Part shown: one piece after another, positions 16,929 to 25,654 of the stretch
Position numbering within the stretch: the stretch's first letter is position 1
Layout of the letters: the number at the start of each line of letters is the position of its first letter
Assembly: GCA_965661055.1 (NCBI GenBank)
Contig: CBFICS010000007.1
Location: 1 to 64,000, forward strand
Length of the DNA: 64,000 nucleotides
Direction: 5' to 3'
DNA from: CBFHSF01 sp965661055
GTDB taxonomy: Bacteria; Bacteroidota; Bacteroidia; Flavobacteriales; Schleiferiaceae
Program-made: the position numbers and the translations under genes
The notes under the pieces: model-generated
What the model was told of the DNA's origin: nothing
Seen by the model: only the letters and a program-made list of their open reading frames with translations
Databases searched by the model: none

Positions 16929-18714
16929 AAATGTTTTTATTGTCTTTTTCTTGTTGTTGGCCTTTTCAGTTAAGGCGCAAATTGAATTGGCAAAAAAGTA
17001 TTTTGAGGATGAAGAATACGATAAGGCTGAGCAGGTTTTAGCTGACCTTTATCGTGACAACAAAGCCAATAATGTCTATGAATTAAGGCTTTCTAATTTT
17101 GTTAAATCAGAAAGGTATAAACAGGCCGTAGATTTGGTAGATGAACAAATTGACTACGTTCCCCAGCGCAAGCCATATTTAATCATAGATAAAATTTGGG
17201 TTTATAAAGCTTTTAACCCACAAGCCATTGATGGCCAACTTGCTCAATTAGATCCTTTTTTAGAAAAAAATCCAGGCATCTCATATCAATTAGGTCAATC
17301 GCTTTCCTCTTATGGGTTGTTTGATTTATCCATTAAGCTATATTCTAGGGCTCAAGAGTTTGCGCCCAACATGAATTTTAGCTACCAAAAGGCTATTGCC
17401 TATGCAGAAATGGGCGACATTGAGTCTATGTTTGACGAGTATCTAGATATGATTGATGCCAACCCTTCTTATCTCAATTCTATTAAATCCAACTTAAGTC
17501 GATCTGTTTCTGCAGATCCTAATAATGAAGTGAATAGGATGATAAGAACTTCTTTGCTCAAGAAGATTTCGGTGAGTGATAAAGAAGCTTTTGTTGAAAT
17601 GTTGATCTGGCTTTACCTGCAAGAAGGGAATTACTCTATGGCCTTTAGGCAGTATAAAGCCCTAGAGAAAAGAGGATTTAAAAAGGACCAACACCTCTAT
17701 TCAATGGGGGTTATTTCTCTTCAAAACGGACAGTTAGACATCGCGGAAGAGGTTTTTGTGTATTTAATTCAGAAGGGACCTGACTATGGTTATTACTATG
17801 ACAGTCGGGGGATTCTTCTTAAGGTTGAACAAAGAAAGTTAGAAAAAGAGAACGCCAGCAGACCACAGTGGGTCGCTCATATTGACAAGATAAGAAAGAT
17901 GGTAGATGATGATGATTTTGTCGTCATCAAACCCTCGTTGTTAATGCAAATCGCAGAAGTTCAAACCAATCATTTAAAAGATACTCAATCGGCTTACAAT
18001 ACCTTAGAAGAAGCTTTAGATGAACCTCGTGTGTCACCAAGAATTATAGCGCAAATACAGATGAGGATGGCTGATAACTTGATGCGTATGGACAACTACG
18101 TTGAAGCATTGTTAATGTATGCCAGGGTTGAAAAAGCATTTGAAACAAATCCAATTGGTCAGGAAGCTAAATTTGAGAAAGCCATGATTTCTTATTACCA
18201 AGGTGATTTTGAATGGGCTAAGGCACAATTTAACGGACTTAAAGCAAGTCCTGATAAATTGATTGCCAATGACGCAATGAACATGTGGCTTCTTATTTCT
18301 TCAAACATTGATTTAGATACTTCAACCGCTTGTATGGAGAGGTTCGCCTATTCAGATTTGTTAATCCACCAAGGCTACGACAACAAGGCCTACAAGATAT
18401 TAGACTCTTTGCAAGGGCAGTCCCTAGCAGATAATTTACTCGATGAAATTCTTTTTAGAAAAGCTGAAATAAAAAACAGAAAGGCTGAGTATTCTCAAGC
18501 GGTTTCTATTTTACTTCAGCTTAATGAACTAGAGAGAAGGTCGTTTTTTAAAGACGATGGATTGTTTCTCTCAGGGAAATTTTACGAAGAAAATCTAGGG
18601 AATTTTGAAATGGCAAAAAAGGCCTACCAAGAGCTGTTTTCTAAATATCCCAACAGTATTTTTAGTAAAGAAGCCAGAGAAAGGTTTAGACGCTTACGCG
18701 GAGATCAAATTTGA
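16915..18714 (+). CDS. Secreted tetratricopeptide-repeat protein
   Basis: 599 residues from the ATG at 16915; a TTG one codon earlier is also open. The signal peptide ends SVKAQ (about residue 22). Most of the rest is TPR-like helical repeats (YFEDEEYDKAEQVLADLY, LYSRAQEFAPN, ALLMYARVEKAFETNP, AKKAYQELFSKYPNSIFSKEAR). It should sit in the periplasm as a protein-binding scaffold. Similar TPR proteins downstream of serS are, as I recall, common in Flavobacteriales. Its 3' end overlaps the convergent DUF2007 gene by 10 bases. Confidence 0.85.
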   Translation: MTNLKNVFIVFFLLLAFSVKAQIELAKKYFEDEEYDKAEQVLADLYRDNKANNVYELRLSNFVKSERYKQAVDLVDEQIDYVPQRKPYLIIDKIWVYKAFNPQAIDGQLAQLDPFLEKNPGISYQLGQSLSSYGLFDLSIKLYSRAQEFAPNMNFSYQKAIAYAEMGDIESMFDEYLDMIDANPSYLNSIKSNLSRSVSADPNNEVNRMIRTSLLKKISVSDKEAFVEMLIWLYLQEGNYSMAFRQYKALEKRGFKKDQHLYSMGVISLQNGQLDIAEEVFVYLIQKGPDYGYYYDSRGILLKVEQRKLEKENASRPQWVAHIDKIRKMVDDDDFVVIKPSLLMQIAEVQTNHLKDTQSAYNTLEEALDEPRVSPRIIAQIQMRMADNLMRMDNYVEALLMYARVEKAFETNPIGQEAKFEKAMISYYQGDFEWAKAQFNGLKASPDKLIANDAMNMWLLISSNIDLDTSTACMERFAYSDLLIHQGYDNKAYKILDSLQGQSLADNLLDEILFRKAEIKNRKAEYSQAVSILLQLNELERRSFFKDDGLFLSGKFYEENLGNFEMAKKAYQELFSKYPNSIFSKEARERFRRLRGDQI

Positions 18715-18956
18715 ATATCTCCTAGAAAGTCTTCGGGCTTAGAAGAAAAATAAATATCCAAAGCCTTTTGTCCGAAATCAAACGGAACCTTCACCGTAAT
18801 TCCATTGACTGCTCTATTAAGTGAAGGAATTGAGCTTGAGTGCATGTTTTCAAATATCATGTAAACAGGAATGTCTTCAGCTTCAAGTCTACCCTTTAAA
18901 ATTAAGGCGCTTGTTTCATCATAAAACCTTGCTACGGTAAATAATTCCTCGTTCAT
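18705..18956 (-). CDS. DUF2007 domain protein
   Basis: 83 residues, no signal peptide. FTVARFYDETSALILKGRLEAEDIPVYM matches DUF2007, a small ferredoxin-like family whose opening strand-helix (moving 'up or down between chains, then LE..gI.a') resembles a PII/ACT-like fold. Members are annotated as putative signal-transducing proteins, without proof. It sits two bases after gldD and is the last gene of the mutY-ssb-gldE-gldD run. Its end overlaps the convergent TPR gene. Confidence 0.8.
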   Translation of the reverse strand: MNEELFTVARFYDETSALILKGRLEAEDIPVYMIFENMHSSSIPSLNRAVNGITVKVPFDFGQKALDIYFSSKPEDFLGDIQI

Positions 18957-18958
18957 AA

Positions 18959-19540
18959 TTATTGATTATCCCTCCATTTTACCGATTCCATAAGGGCTTT
19001 GACATCATTCTCAATAAACATAGTTGCCGGTTTTAAACTGTCGGCATTGGGTGTAGAGAAAAAGTAAACCGCACCGCGAATAAAGTGATGGGTAGAGTCT
19101 GTAATGAAAAACTGATAAGGTGAAGCTGCATTTCCATTGATTTCATAGAGTAAGCCAAACGAATGAGTATTCTTGTTTTCAAATACCTTTTCCCTCATTC
19201 CACTAGCCTTTACAGTGTGTTTAAAGGCGAGTTTTTGTGATTCTGCCAGCAATGTATCAATGTTGTTTTTGACGGTCTTATAAGTGATCTGTATGCGTGC
19301 TCTTAACGAGGGGTAGTATATGTCTCCCCAAAGCGGATTATGCTTGTTTACCTGCCACTCTCCAGCTTTGTTTTTGTAGAAGTTATAAGGTAAAAAATTG
19401 GGTAAAGTATCATATTCATGAGTAGGAACAGAGATCCTAAAATATCCTTTAGGTTTGGGTACGGTAGGTTCATCACCACATGATGAAAGAGCCAGTGCGG
19501 TAACCCAAAAAATTATTACCCTACTTATTATCTTCTTCAT
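18959..19540 (-). CDS. gldD: Gliding motility lipoprotein GldD
   Basis: 193 residues from the ATG at 19540; a TTG two codons upstream is the alternative. The lipobox LSSC gives Cys21. PKPKGYFRISVPTHEYDTLP is the characteristic start of the mature protein, and VYFFSTPNADSLKPA near the C-terminus also fits GldD. GldD is required for gliding and T9SS function in Flavobacterium johnsoniae. The start overlaps the gldE end by 20 bases, so the two are coupled, matching the known gldE-gldD pairing. Confidence 0.92.
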   Translation of the reverse strand: MKKIISRVIIFWVTALALSSCGDEPTVPKPKGYFRISVPTHEYDTLPNFLPYNFYKNKAGEWQVNKHNPLWGDIYYPSLRARIQITYKTVKNNIDTLLAESQKLAFKHTVKASGMREKVFENKNTHSFGLLYEINGNAASPYQFFITDSTHHFIRGAVYFFSTPNADSLKPATMFIENDVKALMESVKWRDNQ

Positions 19541-20855
19541 TATCAATATCAGTAAATGAAACCTTTATTTGTCTGATTCTCCTTTTTTCAAGGGCTTCTA
19601 CAACAAAGGTGAAGTTTTCAAACTCAATTACATCATTTTTGGTGGGGAACTTACCTGATATCTCCAATAAAAAGCCTGCTAATGAGTCCGACTCACCTTT
19701 AGATTCTTCGAAGTTATTGCCCGGTATGTCTAAAACCTTATAAAAATCATTTAAAGGCGTCTTACCTTCAAACACATAATTGTGATCGTCTAATTTTGAA
19801 TATACTAATTCTTCATCATCAAACTCATCGTTTATTTCACCGACAATTTCTTCAATTACATCTTCAAGGGTAATAATTCCAGAGGTTCCTCCAAATTCAT
19901 CTACAACAATGGCAAGGTGAATTTTCTTTTCTTGAAACTCTTTTAGTAGGTCGTCAATCTTTTTAAATTCTGGGACAAAGAACGGATCTCTTAGTAGTTG
20001 TTTCCAGTTGAACTCTGGTCCCATGTCAATGTAAGGCAGAAGGTCTTTAATATATAAGACCCCTTTTATTTGATCAAAGTTCTCCGAGTAAACCGGAATT
20101 CTTGAGTATCCGTTTTGAATAATAAGATTTAATACGTCTTGGTACGACTCAGAGATTTCTAATGCAATCACATCCGTTCTTGGCTTCATGATTTGCTTTA
20201 CCGTTGTAGAACCAAACTTGACAATTCCTTGTAAGATCTTTTGTTCATCGTCGGTTGTGGCTTCATCATCTGTAAGCTCTAAAGCGTGTTCAAGATCGTT
20301 TACACTTAGACTTTTTCCCTTTTTATTGTTTGACTCAAACAGGTTAGAGATTGAAACTAAAACTCTAATCAGTGGGTAGGTTGCCTTTCGCACACCAAGA
20401 ATTGGTGAGGCCATTAAAAGTGCAAAACTCTTAGAATTTGAGTTGGCGTATACCTTGGGTATTACTTCTCCAAACATCAAAATCATAAAGGTGATAACCA
20501 CCACATTAAACAAGAATTCTAATAGGTGGTTGTTAGAAAAGTCAAAGAGACCTTCTGTGATGAATGCCGATAGAATTACAATGCCCACATTGATAAAGTT
20601 ATTGGCGATAAGAATGCTTGCCAATAGCGACTTAGGGTGATCAATTAGCCGTATTAATGTTTGTGATTTTTTATTTTCTTCTTCGCCTACCTCATCTAAA
20701 TCAGTAGGGGTTAAAGAGAAAAAGGCGACTTCTGATCCTGATACCAAAGCAGAAAGAGCCAATAAAACACAAAGTAAAATTAAAGGTAAAATGAGTGACG
20801 GATCAAAATCTTTGATCAAAGAAAGAAAAACAATACTCGGGGGTTCTGGATCCAA
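19521..20855 (-). CDS. gldE: Gliding motility-associated protein GldE (CNNM/CorC family)
   Basis: 444 residues from a TTG codon: there is no ATG upstream before a stop, and the MDPEPPS start followed by the first helix fits the family. Domains in order: DUF21/CNNM membrane domain with about four helices (residues 15-200), a pair of CBS domains (MKPRTDVIALEISE; VVDEFGGTSGIITLEDVIEE) and a C-terminal CorC/transporter-associated domain. The family moves or senses Mg or other divalent cations; GldE's role in gliding is supportive of GldD. ssb lies 26 bases upstream. Confidence 0.92.
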   Translation of the reverse strand: MDPEPPSIVFLSLIKDFDPSLILPLILLCVLLALSALVSGSEVAFFSLTPTDLDEVGEEENKKSQTLIRLIDHPKSLLASILIANNFINVGIVILSAFITEGLFDFSNNHLLEFLFNVVVITFMILMFGEVIPKVYANSNSKSFALLMASPILGVRKATYPLIRVLVSISNLFESNNKKGKSLSVNDLEHALELTDDEATTDDEQKILQGIVKFGSTTVKQIMKPRTDVIALEISESYQDVLNLIIQNGYSRIPVYSENFDQIKGVLYIKDLLPYIDMGPEFNWKQLLRDPFFVPEFKKIDDLLKEFQEKKIHLAIVVDEFGGTSGIITLEDVIEEIVGEINDEFDDEELVYSKLDDHNYVFEGKTPLNDFYKVLDIPGNNFEESKGESDSLAGFLLEISGKFPTKNDVIEFENFTFVVEALEKRRIRQIKVSFTDIDNEEDNK

Positions 20856-20881
20856 ATCTATGGGTTTTGGTTAAAAAAATC

Positions 20882-21355
20882 CTAAAACGGAAGGTCGTCA
20901 TTGTCTTGATCTGCAGAGTCAAAACTGTTGTTTGAAGACGGTGATGTTTCAGGGGCTTTGTACGGAGCGTTTTCTGGAGTTGGTCCAGTTGCTCTCTGCG
21001 TCAACTGCTCAGCTTCTAATTTAGAGGTTAGCATGGTCATGTTGTCACAGTTTATTTCTACACTGTATTTGGTTTGACCACTTTCGTCTTGCCATTGTCT
21101 GGTTTTAATTTTTCCTTCAAGGAAAACCTTAAATCCCTTTTTTAGGTATTTTTCACAAACTTCAGCAAGACCTCTTCTACTTACAACAATGTTGTGCCAT
21201 TCTGTATTGGTGATTTGTTCACCGGCTCTGTTGGTGTATGTTTCTGAGGTAGCAATAGGGAATCTAACAAGCATACCACCGCCGTCAAAATGTCTAACTT
21301 CGGGGTCTTTACCAAGGTTGCCAATAAGCATAACTTTGTTTAATGTGCCTGCCAT
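20882..21355 (-). CDS. ssb: Single-stranded DNA-binding protein
   Basis: 157 residues. The OB-fold covers residues 1-110 (MAGTLNKVMLIGNLGKDPEVR, FPIATSETY, NTEWHNIVVS, FLEGKIKTRQWQDESGQTKY). A flexible Pro/Ser-rich linker follows, and the C-terminus ends DNDDLPF, the acidic tip that recruits repair and replication partners. It lies between mutY and gldE. A near-consensus TATCTTTA on the minus strand shortly upstream may give it its own start. Confidence 0.96.
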   Translation of the reverse strand: MAGTLNKVMLIGNLGKDPEVRHFDGGGMLVRFPIATSETYTNRAGEQITNTEWHNIVVSRRGLAEVCEKYLKKGFKVFLEGKIKTRQWQDESGQTKYSVEINCDNMTMLTSKLEAEQLTQRATGPTPENAPYKAPETSPSSNNSFDSADQDNDDLPF

Positions 21356-21400
21356 TTTCTTCTCTTTATTAGTTCATTATAATCTTAAAGATAAAATAAA

Positions 21401-22399
21401 CTATTGAAGGGTCAAAGGTAGAACATAATCTCTTATTAACCTTTTCAAAACTATGGGGAATCCGTGTTGCTCAAGATCGGCTATTTTCACCCATTTTACA
21501 CTTGGTTTTAGGTCTTGGTGGTTTGAAGATTTCCAAAGGTAAACGTCGAGATCTCTATGACTTAACTTGTGCTTTACCGGGCCAGCGATCAACTGAGAAG
21601 ATCCATAACTTGGTCTTTCTTCATGAAGAGGTAACTCGTAAAGTCCCTTCCAAATGTCATTCCCTGTCCTTAATTGAATAGCAATAGATTCATTTTTTTG
21701 ATGAACTACATAGTGCAAATCTCTTTTTAGAACCTTTACCTTGGGTTTTTTAAAGGGTCTTTTTTCAATGGTATTGTTTTGTCTTGCCAAGCAATTATCT
21801 GTAATCATGCATTCATCACACTTGGGTGAAGGAGTACAAATTAATGCCCCAAACTCCATCATGGCTTGGTTGTGGTCACTCGGTAAATGTCCGTTTAATA
21901 GCTCTTGGCCTAATTCAAAGAAGAGCCTTATACCCTTGGCATCATAGGGGTTGTCTTCTACGTCAAAGATTCTAGAAATCACCCTAATAACATTGCCGTC
22001 TACCGCGGGAATGGGTTCCTCATAACAAATAGACGCTATGGCTGCCGAAGTGTAATCGCCAATGCCAGGAAGTCTTTTTAGCTCTTGAGCGGTTTTAGGA
22101 AATTCACCATTGAGCTCTTCAACTACAAGTTTTGCAGCCTTTTGTAGATTTCTTGCTCTTGAATAATACCCTAGACCTTCCCACGTTTTTAATACATCCT
22201 CTTGAGGTGCGTTGGCAAGGTCATTTACTGTAGGGAATTTTTCCATGAATTTTATGTAATAATTTAATCCTTGAGCAACTCTAGTTTGCTGCAGAATTAT
22301 TTCTGATAACCAGACAGAATAGGGTGATTTGTTCTCCCGCCAAGGTAAAGTTCGACGGCTTTTTGCGTACCAAGAATTAATTTCTTTAGAGGTGTTCAT
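21401..22399 (-). CDS. mutY: A/G-specific adenine glycosylase MutY
   Basis: 332 residues. It has the HhH-GPD core (LPGIGDYTSAAIASICYEE and PAVDGNVIRVISR with the catalytic Asp), then an Fe-S cluster loop and a C-terminal NUDIX-like domain that recognises 8-oxoG. It removes A mispaired with 8-oxoG. The cysteines read CTPSPKCDEC then C after five residues: spacing C-x5-C-x2-C-x5-C, one residue shorter than the usual C-x6-C-x2-C-x5-C. It is first of the minus-strand mutY-ssb-gldE-gldD set and divergent from the HU gene. Confidence 0.94.
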   Translation of the reverse strand: MNTSKEINSWYAKSRRTLPWRENKSPYSVWLSEIILQQTRVAQGLNYYIKFMEKFPTVNDLANAPQEDVLKTWEGLGYYSRARNLQKAAKLVVEELNGEFPKTAQELKRLPGIGDYTSAAIASICYEEPIPAVDGNVIRVISRIFDVEDNPYDAKGIRLFFELGQELLNGHLPSDHNQAMMEFGALICTPSPKCDECMITDNCLARQNNTIEKRPFKKPKVKVLKRDLHYVVHQKNESIAIQLRTGNDIWKGLYELPLHEERPSYGSSQLIAGPVKHKLSHRDLDVYLWKSSNHQDLKPSVKWVKIADLEQHGFPIVLKRLIRDYVLPLTLQ

Positions 22400-22474
22400 T
22401 CAAAAATATTGAAAATGAAAGGGTTACGGAAATAAAAAAGTCTAAATCCGATTCTTTTTTTTAAAAATAAGGAC

Positions 22475-22482
22475 TATATTTG
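22475..22482 (+). promoter_or_regulatory. -7 box of the HU gene with GC-rich discriminator
   Basis: TATATTTG is followed by CGCCCC, identical downstream of TTTG to the rplU promoter. An ATTCTTTTT stretch lies 20-25 bases upstream in both. The leader to the ATG at 22530 is about 43 bases. Confidence 0.65.
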
Positions 22483-22529
22483 CGCCCCACAAAATTATTG
22501 ATTTTCAACAATAAAGATATAATACAAAG

Positions 22530-22820
22530 ATGACAAAAGCAGACATCGTATCTAAGATTTCTGATAAGACAGGAATGGAAAAAGCTGACGTACAAGCTAT
22601 CGTTGAGGGATTTATGAATGAAGTGAAAGGTTCTTTAGAATCTGGAGAAAATGTGTACTTACGCGGATTTGGTAGCTTTATTACTAAGAAAAGAGCTCAA
22701 AAAACTGGAAGAAACATTTCTAAGAACACCACCCTTATTATTCCAGCCCATTACATTCCTTCGTTCAAACCAGCAAAAGTATTTGTTGAAAGCGTAAAGG
22801 AAAAAGTTGCCGTAAAATAA
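22530..22820 (+). CDS. HU-family DNA-binding protein
   Basis: 96 residues. MTKADIVSKISDKTGMEKADVQAIVEGF is the helical dimerisation part, and LRGFGSFITKKRAQKTGRNISKN is the HU/IHF beta-arm signature (GFGSF, R-GRN). It bends and compacts DNA as a dimer. It is divergent from mutY and has a GC-discriminator promoter similar to that of rplU. A TPR gene follows seven bases later. Confidence 0.95.
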   Translation: MTKADIVSKISDKTGMEKADVQAIVEGFMNEVKGSLESGENVYLRGFGSFITKKRAQKTGRNISKNTTLIIPAHYIPSFKPAKVFVESVKEKVAVK

Positions 22821-22827
22821 TCGACCT

Positions 22828-23334
22828 TTGAATAAAGGAATTATCATATCTATATTAGTGGGCGGAGCAGTAGTGACTGCTTTGATGCTTTCTCCGACCA
22901 CTCCATCTTCTTCACCTGTAGACGTTGCTTCTCACGAAGGTCACAATCATACAAACGAAGAAGTGTCCTCAGATCCTTTGCAAGCGAAAGTAGATGAAGC
23001 GTCAAGGATTTTAATGGAAGGAAAGCAGCCCCCTATGATGGCCATTGGTATGATTAGAGAGGTTTTAGAAGTTGATTCAAACCACATTGGGGCTTTGATG
23101 AAACTAGGAGAGTTTTCTCTGTTATCAGGTCAGTACGATAAGGCTGAAATGAGATTTGCAAGGGTGATTGAATTGGAGCCTTCAACTAAGGGATGTGCTG
23201 CTGGATATGTAGATGCATTATTAGGAGAAGGAAAAACAGAAGAGGCAATGGTTTTTGCCAATGAATTTTTAACTAATCATCCTGAACACGTTGACTCAAA
23301 ATGGATTCAATCTAAGGTTGAATCTTTAAAATAA
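22828..23334 (+). CDS. Membrane-anchored tetratricopeptide-repeat protein
   Basis: 168 residues from a TTG codon; no ATG precedes the first hydrophobic segment, and the TTG gives the expected MNKG before it. One N-terminal helix (about residues 4-21) anchors it, a polar His-containing linker follows (SHEGHNHTNEE), and residues 50-165 carry about three TPR-like helix pairs (GALMKLGEFSLLSGQYDKAEMRFARVIELEP). It probably faces the periplasm. It follows HU in the same direction, an arrangement I recall from other Flavobacteriales. Function unknown. Confidence 0.8.
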   Translation: MNKGIIISILVGGAVVTALMLSPTTPSSSPVDVASHEGHNHTNEEVSSDPLQAKVDEASRILMEGKQPPMMAIGMIREVLEVDSNHIGALMKLGEFSLLSGQYDKAEMRFARVIELEPSTKGCAAGYVDALLGEGKTEEAMVFANEFLTNHPEHVDSKWIQSKVESLK

Positions 23335-23358
23335 TTATTAACTTAAAAACACTTAGCT

Positions 23359-23448
23359 ATGCCAAGCGGTAAAAAAAGAAAACGTCATAAGATGGCTACG
23401 CACAAGCGCAAAAAGCGCCTTCGTAAAAACAGACACAAGAAGAAGTAA
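23359..23448 (+). CDS. 29-residue basic COX24/AURKAIP1-like protein
   Basis: A very short ORF of 29 residues, MPSGKKRKRHKMATHKRKKR followed by LRKNRHKKK. About two thirds is Lys, Arg or His. I recognise this as the COX24/AURKAIP1-type peptide annotated across Bacteroidota between HU/TPR genes and rng. In mitochondria AURKAIP1 is small-subunit protein mS38, and mycobacterial bS22 is related, so a ribosomal location is likely by homology. It is 24 bases after the TPR gene and followed by a clear terminator, so it is transcribed as a defined unit end. Confidence 0.85.
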   Translation: MPSGKKRKRHKMATHKRKKRLRKNRHKKK

Positions 23449-23475
23449 TCACACGCGCTGATTAAACCAATAATC

Positions 23476-23503
23476 AAAAGCACCCTTTAAAAGAGGTGCT
23501 TTT
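23476..23503 (+). terminator. Intrinsic terminator after the COX24-like gene
   Basis: The stem AAAAGCACC / GGTGCTTTT closes a ten-base loop that can pair partly (CTTT/AAAG). The tail is only moderately T-rich, so some readthrough into the RNase G/E gene is possible. Confidence 0.75.
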
Positions 23504-23561
23504 GGTGTTGTTATTATGTCTTGTTTACAAGGCACTCAGCCTGCTCATTAAATGTATTGAT

Positions 23562-25112
23562 ATGGAAACTGAATTAATTATCAATGCCCAGAGCTCTGAC
23601 CAGGCTGTAATCGCTCTTTTACAAAATGGAAAATTAACTGAGTTGGTGCTCGAAAAGAGTGACGACAGTTTCTCGGTTGGTGATATTTATCTGGGAAGGG
23701 TTAAGAAACTTGCTTCAGGCTTAAACGCAGCTTTTGTTGACGTTGGCTATGAAAAAGATGCTTTTCTCCACTATCACGACCTTGGACCTCAAATTCGTTC
23801 CTCTCTACTTTTTTCAAAGAGAACCATGGCAGGTAAGCACGGATGGTCCCTTTCTAACTTTAAATCTCAAGCTCTTATACACAAAGAGGGTAAGATTGAT
23901 GAAGTTTTGAAAACGGGAATGTCTATACCTGTTCAAATTGCAAAAGAACCTATATCTACAAAAGGACCTAGAATCACTTCTGAGTTGTCTATTGCAGGTA
24001 GGTTCATTGTATTGGTTCCGTTTGCAGACCGTGTGTCTGTATCCCAAAAAATAAGGGAAAAAACTGAGAAAGACAGGCTTAAAAAGTTAGCTAGATCTAT
24101 TCAACCTAAGGGCTTCGGTATCATTGTTAGAACCGTTGCAGAGAATAGAACTGTAGCAGAACTAGAAGCCGATTTAAAAAATTTAATGAAGAAGTGGCGT
24201 AACTTCCACCGAACCATCAAAAAATCGCAAGCACCTTCAAGAGTTCTTTCAGAAATGAATAGAGCTTCTGCGTTCTTAAGAGATGTATTCAATGGGTCTT
24301 TTGACAAGATCATTGTTGATGATGCTGAATTAGCAGCAGAGATTAAAGAATACCTCTCAGAGATCGCTCCTGATAAAGTGAAAATTGTAAAACACTTTAC
24401 AGGGAAGACTCCTATATTTCAATACTTCGGTGTTGATAGACAACTCAAATCTTCTTTTGGGAGGTCTGTGAGTATGTCAAAAGGAGCCTACCTGATTATT
24501 GAGCACACAGAAGCCATGCATGTCATTGATGTCAATAGCGGAAACCGTTCTAACCAAGGTCAAGACCAAGAACAAAATGCCCTTGCGGTAAACTTGGTCG
24601 CTGCTGAAGAAGTAGCAAGACAACTAAGGTTGAGAGATATGGGGGGAATTATTGTCATTGATTTTATTGATATGCACAATGCTGAAAACCGAAAAATTCT
24701 CTTTGAAAAATTAAGAGATGAAATGAAGAACGACAGGGCAAAACACAAGATCCTGCCTCCTTCTAAATTCGGTTTGATTGAAATTACTAGACAAAGAACT
24801 AGACCTGAGATGAATATTCCCACAAGGGAAGAAAATCCAGATAACTTGATTGAAGCTCCACTTCTGCATATTGAAAGAATAGAGCAGGAGTTTGAAGCCA
24901 TTGCGAACAAAGTAGAGACGAAAGAGGTTCAGTTACACGTTCATCCATTTATAGCTGCTTATTTGACCAAAGGTTGGTTGAACAGTATTGCTAGAAAATG
25001 GAGAAAACTGTACAAAAGAAAATTAATGATTGTTCCTCGTGATGCGTATAAAATGTTAGAATACCATTTTTACGATCAGAACAATGATGAAATCAAGACC
25101 AAAAAGTCTTAA
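23562..25112 (+). CDS. rng: Ribonuclease G/E family endoribonuclease
   Basis: 516 residues from the ATG at 23562; the open frame upstream runs back into the terminator. METELIINAQSSDQAVIALLQNG is the family start, with an embedded S1 domain (about residues 35-125: VGDIYLGRVKKLASGLNAAFVDVG). The catalytic core has the Mg-binding aspartates in HVIDVNSGNRS and GGIIVIDFIDM. A long RNase E-type C-terminal scaffold is absent, so RNase G is the better name. It processes rRNA and mRNA. The start lies close after the upstream hairpin, which may matter for its regulation. Confidence 0.94.
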   Translation: METELIINAQSSDQAVIALLQNGKLTELVLEKSDDSFSVGDIYLGRVKKLASGLNAAFVDVGYEKDAFLHYHDLGPQIRSSLLFSKRTMAGKHGWSLSNFKSQALIHKEGKIDEVLKTGMSIPVQIAKEPISTKGPRITSELSIAGRFIVLVPFADRVSVSQKIREKTEKDRLKKLARSIQPKGFGIIVRTVAENRTVAELEADLKNLMKKWRNFHRTIKKSQAPSRVLSEMNRASAFLRDVFNGSFDKIIVDDAELAAEIKEYLSEIAPDKVKIVKHFTGKTPIFQYFGVDRQLKSSFGRSVSMSKGAYLIIEHTEAMHVIDVNSGNRSNQGQDQEQNALAVNLVAAEEVARQLRLRDMGGIIVIDFIDMHNAENRKILFEKLRDEMKNDRAKHKILPPSKFGLIEITRQRTRPEMNIPTREENPDNLIEAPLLHIERIEQEFEAIANKVETKEVQLHVHPFIAAYLTKGWLNSIARKWRKLYKRKLMIVPRDAYKMLEYHFYDQNNDEIKTKKS

Positions 25113-25130
25113 AAAAATGCACCAACATTT

Positions 25131-25162
25131 AACCGCCGTGAATTTCACGGCGGTTTTTTTTT
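25131..25162 (+). terminator. Intrinsic terminator after rng
   Basis: A 12-bp GC-rich stem (AACCGCCGTGAA and its complement) is followed by eight or more T residues. Confidence 0.92.
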
Positions 25163-25177
25163 GTCTAGTTTTATCAA

Positions 25178-25654
25178 GTGAAAGAAGGAAAGGTTTATAC
25201 AGTAGACGAAGCAAGGGCGCTCATTCAAAGGTATTGCTCATATAGAGATCGATCGCATTTTGAGGTAATGAATAAACTGAAAGAGTACGGAATGCAAACC
25301 CTTGCCATAGATACTATTTTGGTAGAACTTATTTCTGACAAGTTTTTAGATGAGGAGCGCTTTGCTAAGGCATACGCCAGAGGAAAGTTTAACCAAAACA
25401 AATGGGGTTGGCGAAAGATTTTACAAGGCCTAAAGCATCACCAAATTTCTAAGTACTGCATCGAAAAAGCTCATGCTGAATTGATCAACCTTCCGTACTT
25501 TGAGGTCTTAGAAGATTTAATGAAAAAAAAGTGGACCCAAATCCATTCTAGTAAAACATTTGAAAAGAGACAAAAGGTTGCCGCTTATTTGCTTTCTAAA
25601 GGATTTGAGTCCAATTATATTTGGGAAGTTCTCTCTGATTATGAAGCAGAGTAA
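25178..25654 (+). CDS. recX: Regulatory protein RecX
   Basis: 158 residues from a GTG codon. The three-repeat helical fold is visible: residues 1-55 (ALIQRYCSYRDRSHFEVMNKLKEYG), then FLDEERFAKAYARGKFNQNKWGWRKILQGL, then KRQKVAAYLLSKGFESNYIWEVL. RecX binds RecA filaments and limits recombination. recA is not in the window. The start is just after the rng terminator. The 3' end overlaps the convergent NUMOD4/HNH gene by 16 bases. Confidence 0.9.
   Translation: MKEGKVYTVDEARALIQRYCSYRDRSHFEVMNKLKEYGMQTLAIDTILVELISDKFLDEERFAKAYARGKFNQNKWGWRKILQGLKHHQISKYCIEKAHAELINLPYFEVLEDLMKKKWTQIHSSKTFEKRQKVAAYLLSKGFESNYIWEVLSDYEAE

Noticed and set aside
23496..23561. Extension of the RNase G/E gene upstream
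   Set aside because: The extra codons lie in the hairpin after the COX24-like gene and look unlike the family; the ATG at 23562 matches known starts.
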